64,000 nt of DNA from JBLMZI01 sp050258755 (lineage in GTDB: Bacteria; Bacillota; Syntrophomonadia; Syntrophomonadales; DTU052): assembly GCA_050258755.1 (NCBI GenBank), contig JBLMZI010000007.1, positions 1 to 64,000 on the forward strand, read 5' to 3'. The translations under genes and the position numbers were made by a program. Each line of letters begins with the position of its first letter. Positions within the stretch are counted from its first letter, which is position 1. The notes under the pieces were generated by a model that was given only the letters and a program-made list of their open reading frames with translations, made no database searches and was not told the DNA's origin. Positions 17,499 to 26,644 of this stretch are shown piece by piece.

Positions 17499-18308
17499 AT
17501 GCCCGAACTTCCGGAAGTGGAAACCGTAGCCCGGTCGCTTGCGCCGGTTATTGGCTGCCGGATCGTTGAGTTTCAACTCTACCGTGACGATATTCTTCAG
17601 GCCCGTGATTTTGAGCCGGATGCGGTCCGGGACGAAAGGATCAGCCGGGTTTCCCGCCGGGGAAAGTATTTGATTCTGACGCTGACCCCACCCAAACACA
17701 TCGTGGTTCATCTTGGCATGACCGGCCGCTTCTGGCTGACAACCGAACAGGATTTACCGGATAAGCATACCCATGCGCGCATCCGCCTAATGGACGGCGT
17801 TCAAATCCACTTTCGGGATCCGCGCCGTTTTGGCGGCATCTGGCTGGTCCACGACCTGGCCACGGCATACGGCCGGATGGGGCCGGAGCCTTTGAGCCGC
17901 GATTTTTCGGAACAATATCTGGCCGGGGTGCTGAATCACAGCCAGGCCGTGATCAAACATATTCTACTGGATCAGAAGCGGATTGCTGGCATCGGGAATA
18001 TCTATGCCGACGAAAGCCTTTTCGCGGCGGGAATACGGCCGGGCCGCAAGGCGAACTCCCTTTCGGCGGCAGAAATCCGCCGATTACACCGGGCGATCCG
18101 GAAAACCCTGGCAGAAGCGATCGGCGCCCGCGGAACGACCCTGCGGGATTACCGGGACGGGCTCAACCTTCCGGGAGAATTCCAGGAACGGCTGAAAGTC
18201 TACGGAAAGAAGGACGCAGCCTGTTCGGTTTGCGGCCAACCCATCGTTGTGGACCGCGAGGTCTTGAAAAACCGAAGCAGTCACTACTGTCCCGGCTGTC
18301 AGCGTTAG
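17499..18308 (+). CDS. mutM: Formamidopyrimidine-DNA glycosylase
   Basis: 269 residues. It begins MPELPEVE, with Pro2 (after Met removal) the catalytic Schiff-base nucleophile and Glu3 beside it. A helix-two-turn-helix segment lies near 'DQKRIAGIGNIYADESLF', and the C-terminus has the zinc finger CSVCG...CPGC. The enzyme removes 8-oxoguanine and nicks the strand. It is 30 bp downstream of polA and followed by ytaF, as in B. subtilis. Confidence 0.97.
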   Translation: MPELPEVETVARSLAPVIGCRIVEFQLYRDDILQARDFEPDAVRDERISRVSRRGKYLILTLTPPKHIVVHLGMTGRFWLTTEQDLPDKHTHARIRLMDGVQIHFRDPRRFGGIWLVHDLATAYGRMGPEPLSRDFSEQYLAGVLNHSQAVIKHILLDQKRIAGIGNIYADESLFAAGIRPGRKANSLSAAEIRRLHRAIRKTLAEAIGARGTTLRDYRDGLNLPGEFQERLKVYGKKDAACSVCGQPIVVDREVLKNRSSHYCPGCQR

Positions 18309-18380
18309 GACACGCACCCGAAGGCGCTCCCTATCCATATAGTAGAGAGAAATTGTGAGGATAGGGGAGTCGGATAAGGG

Positions 18381-19052
18381 ATGAGTCTCCTCAACAGTCT
18401 GCTTTTTGGGCTCGCCGTGAGCGCGGACGGCTTTGGGGTCGGGATCGCCTACGGCATCAAAAGGATTCGAATTCCGGTTTCTTCGCTGCTGGTTATCTGC
18501 CTGGCTTCTATGATTGCGGTGACAGCTTCCATGCTGGTGGGGCGATGTATTGCAGATGTTATTGACCCGGTGGCGGCGCGGTGGGTCGGAGCGGGCGCGC
18601 TGGTGCTGGTCGGCCTCTGGTTCGTGTTTGATGGAATCCGGAGCCTGTATATCACCGGAAAACAGGGATTAGAACACGATTATACGGTTGAGACCGTTGA
18701 TGAGGACGATCCCATCATGGTTCTGCACATTAAGCCGCTTGGGGTGATCGTGCAGATTCTCCGGGAACCGGCCCGCGCTGATTTTGATGCTTCTGGAACG
18801 ATCAGCTACCGGGAAGCGTTTTTTCTGGGAACGGCATTGGCTTTGGATGCGCTCGGAGCTGGGATGGGTGCTTCGATGAGCGGACTTCGTCCGATGGCGA
18901 CGGTTGCCGCGGTCGGTTTGACCAAGTTTATGCTGGTACAGTCGGGATTGCTGTTGGGAGCACGATTCCAGCGCGGGATGATTGCCCGTTTCGCGCCGTT
19001 GGTTTCAGGAGGAATCCTGGTATTTTTAGGCTTTATCAATCTTAGGTTTTGA
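18381..19052 (+). CDS. ytaF: Sporulation membrane protein YtaF (MntP-like)
   Basis: 223 residues with about six membrane helices in two similar halves ('GLAVSADGFGVGIAYG' and 'GTALALDALGAGMGAS'), each carrying the Asp-containing motif of the MntP/YtaF manganese-efflux family. A hydrophilic loop lies near residues 93-140. Its place between mutM and coaE matches B. subtilis ytaF, a gene linked to sporulation; its transport substrate is not established from sequence. Confidence 0.9.
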   Translation: MSLLNSLLFGLAVSADGFGVGIAYGIKRIRIPVSSLLVICLASMIAVTASMLVGRCIADVIDPVAARWVGAGALVLVGLWFVFDGIRSLYITGKQGLEHDYTVETVDEDDPIMVLHIKPLGVIVQILREPARADFDASGTISYREAFFLGTALALDALGAGMGASMSGLRPMATVAAVGLTKFMLVQSGLLLGARFQRGMIARFAPLVSGGILVFLGFINLRF

Positions 19053-19061
19053 GGTGGAAGT

Positions 19062-19673
19062 GTGTTTGTGATTGGACTGACCGGGGGAATTGCGAGCGGC
19101 AAAAGCACTGTGTCCGAAACACTGGCCTCACTGGGAGCGGTGATTATTGATGCCGATGCCGTGGCGCATGAGATCGTTGAGCCTGGCGAAAAGGCATTTC
19201 TAGAGATTGTTGAGACCTTCGGCTCCGGGGTGGTCGGCCCGGATGGCGCGCTGGACCGGGCGGAACTCGGGAAACGGGTCTTTAATGATCCGCTCCTGCG
19301 CGAGAAATTGAATCAAATCACGCACCCCAGGGTGGGAGAGCGTTTCAAAGAAAAAATGGGCCAGCTTCCGCCGGGAATCCAGGTTGTGGTTTGGGATGTC
19401 CCGCTTTTGTTTGAGAGCGGGATGGACAAACAGGTGGATGAAGCCTGGCTGGTTTGGGTCGATGAAGAAACCCAGATCGCGCGGCTGATGCACCGAAACG
19501 GCTACACCCGCGAAGAAGCCCAGGCCCGAATTCGCGCCCAAATGTCGCTTCGCGAAAAAATGAAGCGGGCCGACCGGCTGATCGATAACCGGGGAACCGT
19601 CGAGGAAACCCGTGCCTTAGTGACCAGTTTTTTCATACAACTCTCAAGCATTTTGCCACAATCCCTGATATAG
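19062..19673 (+). CDS. coaE: Dephospho-CoA kinase
   Basis: 203 residues from a GTG start. P-loop 'GLTGGIASGKST' (residues ~5-16), then 'IIDADAVAHEIV', 'THPRV', and the lid region with 'RNGYTREEAQARI'. It phosphorylates the 3'-hydroxyl of dephospho-CoA in the last step of CoA synthesis. It follows ytaF by 9 bp and precedes the transglycosylase. Confidence 0.96.
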   Translation: MFVIGLTGGIASGKSTVSETLASLGAVIIDADAVAHEIVEPGEKAFLEIVETFGSGVVGPDGALDRAELGKRVFNDPLLREKLNQITHPRVGERFKEKMGQLPPGIQVVVWDVPLLFESGMDKQVDEAWLVWVDEETQIARLMHRNGYTREEAQARIRAQMSLREKMKRADRLIDNRGTVEETRALVTSFFIQLSSILPQSLI

Positions 19674-19725
19674 TAATTAACAGAGCCGTCTTCGAAGCAG
19701 GCGGCCGTCGAAATGAGTTGGGATT

Positions 19726-20310
19726 ATGGTCAAACGCGGTCCTGCCAGGTTTCGCTTTTCGATTATTCTCTGGCTGTTCATTATCCTGATACTGGTGGTC
19801 GTATTCACGTTTCCGCGGTGGATTGTCAGCTTTTATCCGATGCCGCACCGGGAAATCGTGATGAAATATGCTGGGGAATACGATGTTGATCCCTATCTGG
19901 TTTTTGCCCTGATTCGGGTGGAAAGCAAGTTCGAATCGGAAGCCACTTCGCCGGTTGGCGCCCGCGGCCTGATGCAGCTGATGCCGGAAACGGCACGCTG
20001 GGCGGCAAAACAGATGGCGATTCCGAAATTTTCCGATCAGATGCTGACCGACCCGGAGATCAATATCCGGATAGGATGCTGGCTGTTGGCTGATTTGAAC
20101 CGCGAATTTCAGGGGAGGACCCCACTGGTGATCGCCGCTTATAACGCCGGCCGCGGCAATGTGCGTGAATGGCTGGTCAATGGGATATGGGACGGCCGGC
20201 TGGAAACCGTCCGCCAGATTCCGTTTCAGGAAACGCAGAATCACGTGCAGCGGGTGATTAACGACTACAAGCTGTATCTCACCATCTACGATACCGAGCG
20301 GACGCCGTAA
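19726..20310 (+). CDS. Membrane-anchored lytic murein transglycosylase (SLT domain)
   Basis: 194 residues with an N-terminal membrane anchor (~residues 12-30). The goose-lysozyme/SLT domain follows: 'ALIRVESKFE' with the likely catalytic Glu66, 'GLMQLMPETA' and 'AAYNAGRGNV'. It cleaves the glycan strands of peptidoglycan outside the membrane. The same gene order after coaE occurs in several sporeformers. It ends 90 bp before the peptide-binding protein. Confidence 0.93.
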   Translation: MVKRGPARFRFSIILWLFIILILVVVFTFPRWIVSFYPMPHREIVMKYAGEYDVDPYLVFALIRVESKFESEATSPVGARGLMQLMPETARWAAKQMAIPKFSDQMLTDPEINIRIGCWLLADLNREFQGRTPLVIAAYNAGRGNVREWLVNGIWDGRLETVRQIPFQETQNHVQRVINDYKLYLTIYDTERTP

Positions 20311-20399
20311 CCCGGCGCTGCCCCCTTTATACCATACCGAATATTCATCTCCCTCGTCCCATATACTGTAGTATTTCGGGCACGGGGGGGTTTCATTTC

Positions 20400-21998
20400 G
20401 TGGCAAGACAGGCGCGGCGCTATTTTATTCCGTTTCTATTGGTTTTTATCCTCGGTTTCGCGGTGATCCGGTGGCAGGACCTGGGTCAATCCGTCTTCAG
20501 CGAAATGCCTGAGAATCCGTTTCGCATCGGTGTCGTTGGCGATGCCAGTGGAATTGATCCAGCACAGGCTTTGTCGCCGGGCGAGCGATTGGCCGCCTCC
20601 GCGCTGTATGAGCCGCTGCTCCGCTATGATGGAGAAACCGGCAGTCTGAAGCCGTGTCTGGCCTTGAATTGGGGCTACAGCAAGGATGGGATGCGCGTTG
20701 TCTTCATGCTTGACCGGTCGGTTCGGTTTCACAATGGACGCCGGCTTTCGGCTGCCGATGTCAAGCGAAGTTGGGAACGCTCGCTGAAAATGGATGGCGG
20801 GGCAACCCGAAGCCGGATCATGTTTGATTCGATTCAAGGGGTTGGCGCTTTCTTGAGCGGTAAGGCCGATCACGTTTCCGGGATTCGGGCTCGGGACAAT
20901 GCGACGCTTGAAATTGCATTGGGTAAACCGGACGCGGTTTTTTTACAGAAGACGACACATCCGATATTCTGGGTGCTGGATACGCTCGATGAAGGTCCGG
21001 TCGCTCCGGGAACCGGGCCATTTCGGCTGATAAGCGGCGATGAGAAATCGTCCGATTTGATTTTGATTCGAAACAAGACCTATCATGGGCCCAGGCCCGG
21101 GCTTGAGGCCCTGGCCTTTACCTGGCTGAGCGACAGCGGCAAAGGCATTGAGGCCTTTGGACACGGGGAACTGGACCTGGTTGAGGGCATCAGCGCCGGC
21201 GAGGCCGCGCGGCTTCGGAACGATCCCGCGATGGGCGGCAAACTTGTGGAAAAGCCGATTTATGGCATCTATGCGCTCGGATTTCGGGTACAGGAATATC
21301 CGTTCAATGATGCCGATTTTCGCAGGGCCTTAAGTTTCAGCTTGGACCGCGAAGGGCTCGCAGAATCTGTTTTCGCCGGGATGGCCATCCCCTCGAAAGG
21401 CATACTGCCGGTAAACAGCCCGGGCTACAACAAGGCTTTACAGGGTTACAGCTACAATCCGGAGCGCGGGCGGGAGCTTTTTGTCGGAACCCTCTTTGCC
21501 GGCGAGAACAATCCGCGGCCGATCAGGCTCTGGTACAACGAAGACGCAGGGCATGAGACCCTGATGAAGGCGATCGCCTCACAAGCTGATGTTTTAGGGC
21601 TTGGGCTGAATCCGATTGCCTTATCCTGGCCGGTTTACGCGAAGAAGCTCACCCAGGGCGAACTGGGTTTTTACCGGATTGGATGGGAAGCGGATTATCC
21701 AGACCCGGATGCCTTTTTGTATCCGCTCTTTCACAGCCGGATGCGCGGTGTCACCAATTACACCGGGTACAGCAACCCCAGGGTCGATAAGCTGCTGGAC
21801 GCCGCCCGCGCCCAGACCCACAACACGGGAAAGCGAATCAAGCTGCTGCGGCAGGCGGAACAGATCATTGTCGACGATGCGCCGATGATCTGGCTGTTCG
21901 AACGCAAGGCGCTGTTCCTGATACGGCCGGAAGTTCGCGGACTCACGGTGAACGGGATGCAGTATATCGACTGGACCAGGCTTAAGCAGAACCCATAA
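20400..21998 (+). CDS. Extracellular solute-binding protein, family 5 (OppA/DppA-like)
   Basis: 532 residues from a GTG start preceded by a run of seven G. An N-terminal hydrophobic segment (residues ~8-22) has no lipobox Cys, so the protein is either secreted or held by an uncleaved anchor. Family signatures include 'LAASALYEPLLRYD', 'GRRLSAADVKRSWE' and 'YPDPDAFLYPLFHS'. It would bind peptides or similar solutes for an ABC importer, but no permease or ATPase gene adjoins it. Confidence 0.88.
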   Translation: MARQARRYFIPFLLVFILGFAVIRWQDLGQSVFSEMPENPFRIGVVGDASGIDPAQALSPGERLAASALYEPLLRYDGETGSLKPCLALNWGYSKDGMRVVFMLDRSVRFHNGRRLSAADVKRSWERSLKMDGGATRSRIMFDSIQGVGAFLSGKADHVSGIRARDNATLEIALGKPDAVFLQKTTHPIFWVLDTLDEGPVAPGTGPFRLISGDEKSSDLILIRNKTYHGPRPGLEALAFTWLSDSGKGIEAFGHGELDLVEGISAGEAARLRNDPAMGGKLVEKPIYGIYALGFRVQEYPFNDADFRRALSFSLDREGLAESVFAGMAIPSKGILPVNSPGYNKALQGYSYNPERGRELFVGTLFAGENNPRPIRLWYNEDAGHETLMKAIASQADVLGLGLNPIALSWPVYAKKLTQGELGFYRIGWEADYPDPDAFLYPLFHSRMRGVTNYTGYSNPRVDKLLDAARAQTHNTGKRIKLLRQAEQIIVDDAPMIWLFERKALFLIRPEVRGLTVNGMQYIDWTRLKQNP

Positions 21999-22005
21999 AC
22001 ATGAT

Positions 22006-22055
22006 AAAAAGCCCCGCTTTCTGAACTGAGACCGGCTCATTCGGCGGGGCTTTTT
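22006..22055. terminator. Bidirectional terminator between convergent genes
   Basis: AAAAAGCCCCGC (22006-22017) pairs with GCGGGGCTTTTT (22044-22055). It sits between the plus-strand binding-protein gene and the minus-strand membrane-protein pair and can end both. Confidence 0.9.
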
Positions 22056-22089
22056 GATGGGCAATATGCTTTCCTAATCGGACAGACCG

Positions 22090-22680
22090 CTATTTGGGCT
22101 CGACTTTCTCGCGCCTCATCCACTCCGGTATGACTGGTTTTATCGTGGGATCAATGACAACCTTTTCGATCCGGCCGCGGCCAAAACGGTCTACCCTGAC
22201 CGTGACCACCGGCGTTCCGTTGGTCGGCCGTTCGTAGCCTTTTGCCTTACCTTCCGGCGTATAGTAGCTTTCGATGCCATAGGAAACCCTGACTGCTACA
22301 ATCGGCTCTGACCATCTAATCCGGCCTTTCAGCACGATCTGCCCGGCCCCGGGTTCGGTACGATGCCGCGCGATTCGGGCTGCTTCGTAGAAGCGGCCGT
22401 TTTTCTTCAGGGTAACGTAGACCGTTTTCCCCTGGGCATAGTAAGCTTCCAATGCCATTCCGGCTGGAGGAACTTCGTAGACGGTTTGATCCAGGTCTAA
22501 GTCGGAGATTTCGTAATTCAGGTCAACGTATTCGCCGCTGAACAGGCTGTTTGGATCGATCGGCTCGGTTTTCAGCAGAATTGGCTGCCCATAGCGGAGA
22601 ATGTATTGATTATCCAGAATCATGCCGGTCAGAAGCAGGACCTGAAGGCAGACGATGATGATAAAAATACGTTTACTCAT
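22090..22680 (-). CDS. GDYXXLXY-domain membrane-anchored protein
   Basis: 196 residues from ATG 22680, chosen because GGGGTG lies six bases upstream; a GTG at 22689 is an alternative. It has one N-terminal hydrophobic segment and the motif 'GEYVDLNY' that names the family. The partner DUF2157 protein is encoded immediately upstream with an 8-base overlap, a pairing seen in many bacteria. The molecular role is unknown; an envelope location is likely from the anchor. Confidence 0.85.
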   Translation of the reverse strand: MSKRIFIIIVCLQVLLLTGMILDNQYILRYGQPILLKTEPIDPNSLFSGEYVDLNYEISDLDLDQTVYEVPPAGMALEAYYAQGKTVYVTLKKNGRFYEAARIARHRTEPGAGQIVLKGRIRWSEPIVAVRVSYGIESYYTPEGKAKGYERPTNGTPVVTVRVDRFGRGRIEKVVIDPTIKPVIPEWMRREKVEPK

Positions 22681-23977
22681 CTGCTTCACCCCATTTCTTC
22701 ACCAGTTTAGATTGCTGGCGGTTAAGCAGCCAGCCCAGAGCAAGCAGCAGAAGCCCGCCTAGAATAAAGAACAGGCTTCGGTCCATGTAGGCATAGGCGT
22801 AATCGAAATACCGGGCGATAACCTGCAGGTAGAAAAAGACCAGTCCGAGATTCAGCATCGGGCGGTGCTGAATCCGGTTCCCCAGGATAATGAGGGTGAT
22901 CACCAACGTGAACAGGATCAGGTTGAAAAGCAGCGGGATGAGCCAATCCATGGACGGCCCAAACAGCGCATTGGTCGGCGAAAGCCAGGCCGCGAGAAGA
23001 ACCAGCGCCCCCAGCAGCAGGGGGATGAAGCGGATCGGTCGGTACTGATCGCGGAAACGGGGATGGAACGTTACCAGGGCGACCAGAATGACCAGCGGGA
23101 TTGTGACCACCGCAAAGGACAAGAAGTCACCCGTGGGAGCGCTGCTGTAGCGATAATGGTAATAATCCTGCACGAAATCGTGGAAACTCAGCAGGTAAAG
23201 CGGGCCCATCACCAGTATCATACCGAAGAACTGGTAGAGCGGGCGGAACAACTCCTCGGGATCGAAACCCCGCATCGCCAGCGCGCTTCCTAAAAAGATC
23301 AGCAGCATAACCCAGTTCGGCGCACCGGTTTCGAGTGCCGGGGTTGAGGCGAAGGTAATCACTAGAAAGAACAGCGTCAGAAAGGCGCCAATCGGATTCC
23401 GGTTTTTATAAACCAGGGGGAACATTGCACCGAAAAGTATCAGATATTGCAGCCAGGGGCTGTTGGGCCCTGATTCGCCAAGGTCCGAAATCATCCAACC
23501 GTTCAGCAGCAGCAGGGCCAGCAGGACCAACGGGGTTTCCCCGCTGAACCAGGCCATGAGCAGCACGCCGAGACCCCAGAACAGGATGCCGTTCGGAAAA
23601 TAGGAATTAATGTTGTAAATCTGGGCGATCAGAAAGATCGCCGAGCCGAACAGGATGCCTGCCAGGACAAACAAACCGGTACCCAGCCAGGGCTGTTTCG
23701 AACGGTAGCGGTAATAGTACGCAAGAACATGGCACACAACCAGCGAGCCGAAAATCAGGCCGAGTTTGCCCCAGATCGGGATCGCCTGCCAGTTGGACGC
23801 AAAGAACAGGATGATTCCGAGACCGAGCAAAATCGATCCGAGCACGGGGAACAGGTATCGGGTCCACACTGCTTCGCCGCTGTAGCGCATGAGAATCTGT
23901 TCGGCCTGGGCATGGGTGATCAGACCGTCGTACACCCAGCCTTGTATCTCTTTTCTAAGCCAGTTGAGCTTGGTAAT
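22673..23977 (-). CDS. DUF2157 polytopic membrane protein, probable ATT start
   Basis: 434 residues if read from ATT at 23977, with about eleven or more membrane helices after a short cytosolic head. The head 'LRKEIQGWVYDGLITHAQAEQIL' is the usual opening of DUF2157 proteins ('W...GLI...QAE.IL'). Its first part lies upstream of the first ordinary start, GTG at 23935, and the only site with good spacing is GGGGGGA six bases before the ATT. The function of the family is unknown. The gene is coupled to the GDYXXLXY partner. Confidence 0.82.
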   Translation of the reverse strand: MTKLNWLRKEIQGWVYDGLITHAQAEQILMRYSGEAVWTRYLFPVLGSILLGLGIILFFASNWQAIPIWGKLGLIFGSLVVCHVLAYYYRYRSKQPWLGTGLFVLAGILFGSAIFLIAQIYNINSYFPNGILFWGLGVLLMAWFSGETPLVLLALLLLNGWMISDLGESGPNSPWLQYLILFGAMFPLVYKNRNPIGAFLTLFFLVITFASTPALETGAPNWVMLLIFLGSALAMRGFDPEELFRPLYQFFGMILVMGPLYLLSFHDFVQDYYHYRYSSAPTGDFLSFAVVTIPLVILVALVTFHPRFRDQYRPIRFIPLLLGALVLLAAWLSPTNALFGPSMDWLIPLLFNLILFTLVITLIILGNRIQHRPMLNLGLVFFYLQVIARYFDYAYAYMDRSLFFILGGLLLLALGWLLNRQQSKLVKKWGEADE

Positions 23978-24168
23978 TGCGGGTCCCCCCTTCCTTCAAT
24001 ACAAGCCTTTCTTTATCTACGCATTTATTCGCGATTTCATTACGAATCCCCTTGTTTTACCAGTTTTCTGCTGAAAAAAGTGATACCAATGATAAACACC
24101 CGATAATAGGATTGTGCAAAAGAAAAGTCTGTTATGATTAAAAGAACAGGCTGACAGGGGGCATTCGA

Positions 24169-24390
24169 ATGACCGAAGGGACGAATAAGCCACAGGCGCT
24201 GGTTCAGCACGTCGAAGGGTTCGTATTTAAGCTCAAAGCACAGAATGCATCGCAGGGTGAATGGTTAAAACCTGAAGAAATGGCCTTTCTGGCATTGGCT
24301 GCAGAAATGAAACGGCGTGAAGTCCTTGAAAAGGGCGAGTCAGTCGACCGGCAGGACCCTTCTGCCTCCGAATCCAAGGATACGAAATAA
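24169..24390 (+). CDS. Small hypothetical protein
   Basis: 73 residues, mostly charged and probably helical, with no signal or membrane segment. AGGGGG stands about nine bases before the ATG. The C-terminal ~20 residues are rich in Ser, Asp and Lys and likely disordered. It ends 56 bp before the Old-Yellow-type reductase, so the two may share a transcript. I do not recognise a domain. Confidence 0.6.
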   Translation: MTEGTNKPQALVQHVEGFVFKLKAQNASQGEWLKPEEMAFLALAAEMKRREVLEKGESVDRQDPSASESKDTK

Positions 24391-24445
24391 CCCCCTTTTT
24401 CTTTTGGCGGATTTGAATTGAAAGTGGGAAAAGGAGGCTGAAGAC

Positions 24446-26611
24446 GTGGCGTTTGAAGCAATTTTTCAACCCGGGCGGATGGGATCGTTGACGTTAAAAA
24501 ACCGCATTGTTATGGGCCCGATGGGGAACATCAACATGGCCGATCCGATCGGACGCCCGACCGGTAAAATGATCGAATACTTCACGGAACGTGCGCGAGG
24601 CGGCACCGCCCTTTTAATCACCGGGTTGGTGCCGGTTTCTTTTGGGATTGATCCCACGGTTTCCGAAGACAATGATACGACCTACTTCCCACGAATCGAC
24701 GGCTCCTCGCGGACCCGGCTGTCCGGGTGGCGGGATCTGGCGGCGGCGGTTCACAGCTATGACGCTAAAATTTTGATTCAGCTGACGGCTGGTCTTGGTC
24801 GGGTCGGTTCGCCGGAATCGGCGCTCAAAGGAAAAATCCCGAAATCGGCTTCCTGGAACCGGAACTTTTATGTTCCGCAGGTTCCGCATGTGCCGATGTC
24901 AGATCGGGCGATCCGAAAGATTGTGGAGAATTTCGGACAGGCCGCGGTGAACGCAAAGGCATGCGGCCTTGACGGTGTGCACCTGCATGGTCACGAAGGC
25001 TATTTAATGGACCAGTTGACTTCGCTTCCTTGGAACCGGCGGTGGCTTGGCCGGTACCGCGACCGCTTCCGGTTTGCCCTGGATGTGATCGAGGAAATCC
25101 AGGCGCGCTGCGGCAGGGATTTCCCGATCGTGTACCGGATCGATCTGACCCAGGCCCTGCAGGCTTCCTATGGGGACAGCGTGTTTCGCAAGCGATTCGG
25201 GCAGGAGCGGACCGAGGAGGAAGGGCTGACATTCTGTCGGGTGCTGGCCGAAGCTGGTGTCGCGGCCATTGATGTCGATAAAGGCTGTTACGACAACTGG
25301 TTTTATCCCCACCCGCCGAATTACTTCGATGACATACCGTATGTCGCCGAAACGGCCGGTAAGGTAAAAGCCGATTTCGCGGCGAGAAAGATCGACGTTC
25401 CGATTATCGCCGTTGGAAAAATGGGCAAGCCGGAGCAGGCGGAAAGTGTGCTTCAGCGGGGGTGGGCCGATTATGTCATGCTGGCGCGGCCTTTGCTGGC
25501 CGATCCGTATTGGCCGCGCAAGGTCCGTGAAGGCAAAGTGCGGGATATCATTCACTGTATCGGCGATCAGGAAGGGTGTATTCAATCGTTTCTGATGGGC
25601 GGGCACGTCTGCTGTTCGGTCAATCCCTACACCGGTTTTGAAGATACCAAGCGGCTGATCCCAGCAGACCGGGTGAAAACGGTCGCGGTGATCGGTGCCG
25701 GTCCCGGAGGCTGCGAAGCGGCGCGAACCGCTTTGGCCCGGGGGCATCAGGTCACGCTGTTCGAACAAACCGGTCAGGTGGGCGGTCAGCTGCGCACCGG
25801 GAGCCGAATGCGCATTAAACATGATTTAGCCTTGTATATTGACAACCTGCAGGATCAAATGGACCGGCTCGCCGAAGAAGGACTCGATATCCGGTACAAT
25901 ACCGGGGTAAGGACCGCTGACCTGCACGGAAAATATGACGTGATTATTTGTGCGTCCGGTCTGAAAGGGAAGATACCGGCGATTCCGGGGGCCGAGACGA
26001 TTCCTCATATGGAAGTGCGTGCATTTCTGGATGCGGGAATGCCGCTGCCGAAAGGTGCCGAACGGGTAACGGTCATTGGCGGCGGGCTGGTCGGCTGCGA
26101 GGCCGCATACAGCCTGGCTGCCGAAAAAGGGGTTCGAGTGACGGTGGTCGAGATGCTGCCGGAGTTGATGACTGGCGTGGTGCACGCCAACCGGGCCATG
26201 CTGCTCTGGCTGATGATGGGCCGCGGAACCGCGGCGGACCGGCGGGACGACCGGTTGGCCGAGCCTATCACGGCCTATACGGCCAGCCGGGCGGTACGGA
26301 TCGAAGCTGGCCGGGTGATGCTGGAAGCGAACCGGAAACGCTGGGATCCATATACGCCATGGACCACGTTGATTCCTGAAAATATTCATAACCCGTTCAA
26401 AAAGAAGCTGAAACCGGATCAAGTCGAAATGGTTGCAGTCGCTACCGACTTTGTCGTCTTCGCGGCAAGCGGGGAACCGTGCAGCGACCTGTACTATGAA
26501 CTTCTGGCCGGCCATGCGGCCCCGGAAATCTATTGCATTGGCGATGCCCGACAACCGGCGCGGGCCTGGGAAGCCATCTCCGCTGGAAACGAGATCGCCC
26601 GGAGTATTTAG
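24446..26611 (+). CDS. 2,4-dienoyl-CoA-reductase-like FMN/FAD oxidoreductase, one cluster Cys replaced
   Basis: 721 residues from GTG 24446 after AAAAGGAGG. Residues 1-360 are an Old Yellow Enzyme barrel ('LKNRIVMGPMG', 'DGVHLHGHEGYLMDQL'); from ~415 an FAD/NAD Rossmann part begins ('VIGAGPGGCEAARTA'), with a second nucleotide motif 'VIGGGLVGCEAAYSL'. Between them the 4Fe-4S site reads C371, D374, C378, C390: the spacing matches the CxxCx3Cx11C of 2,4-dienoyl-CoA reductases, but the second Cys is Asp. Such enzymes reduce activated C=C bonds with NAD(P)H. The substrate is not known here. It stands as a single gene or with the small upstream gene. Confidence 0.85.
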   Translation: MAFEAIFQPGRMGSLTLKNRIVMGPMGNINMADPIGRPTGKMIEYFTERARGGTALLITGLVPVSFGIDPTVSEDNDTTYFPRIDGSSRTRLSGWRDLAAAVHSYDAKILIQLTAGLGRVGSPESALKGKIPKSASWNRNFYVPQVPHVPMSDRAIRKIVENFGQAAVNAKACGLDGVHLHGHEGYLMDQLTSLPWNRRWLGRYRDRFRFALDVIEEIQARCGRDFPIVYRIDLTQALQASYGDSVFRKRFGQERTEEEGLTFCRVLAEAGVAAIDVDKGCYDNWFYPHPPNYFDDIPYVAETAGKVKADFAARKIDVPIIAVGKMGKPEQAESVLQRGWADYVMLARPLLADPYWPRKVREGKVRDIIHCIGDQEGCIQSFLMGGHVCCSVNPYTGFEDTKRLIPADRVKTVAVIGAGPGGCEAARTALARGHQVTLFEQTGQVGGQLRTGSRMRIKHDLALYIDNLQDQMDRLAEEGLDIRYNTGVRTADLHGKYDVIICASGLKGKIPAIPGAETIPHMEVRAFLDAGMPLPKGAERVTVIGGGLVGCEAAYSLAAEKGVRVTVVEMLPELMTGVVHANRAMLLWLMMGRGTAADRRDDRLAEPITAYTASRAVRIEAGRVMLEANRKRWDPYTPWTTLIPENIHNPFKKKLKPDQVEMVAVATDFVVFAASGEPCSDLYYELLAGHAAPEIYCIGDARQPARAWEAISAGNEIARSI

Positions 26612-26644
26612 AGGGTTAGGTGGAAAAACAGCGGGCCTGCTCTT

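Noticed and set aside
25004..26554. Long minus-strand frames opposite the Old-Yellow-type reductase
   Set aside because: Shadow frames; the plus strand carries clear FMN, FAD and NAD motifs over the whole length.
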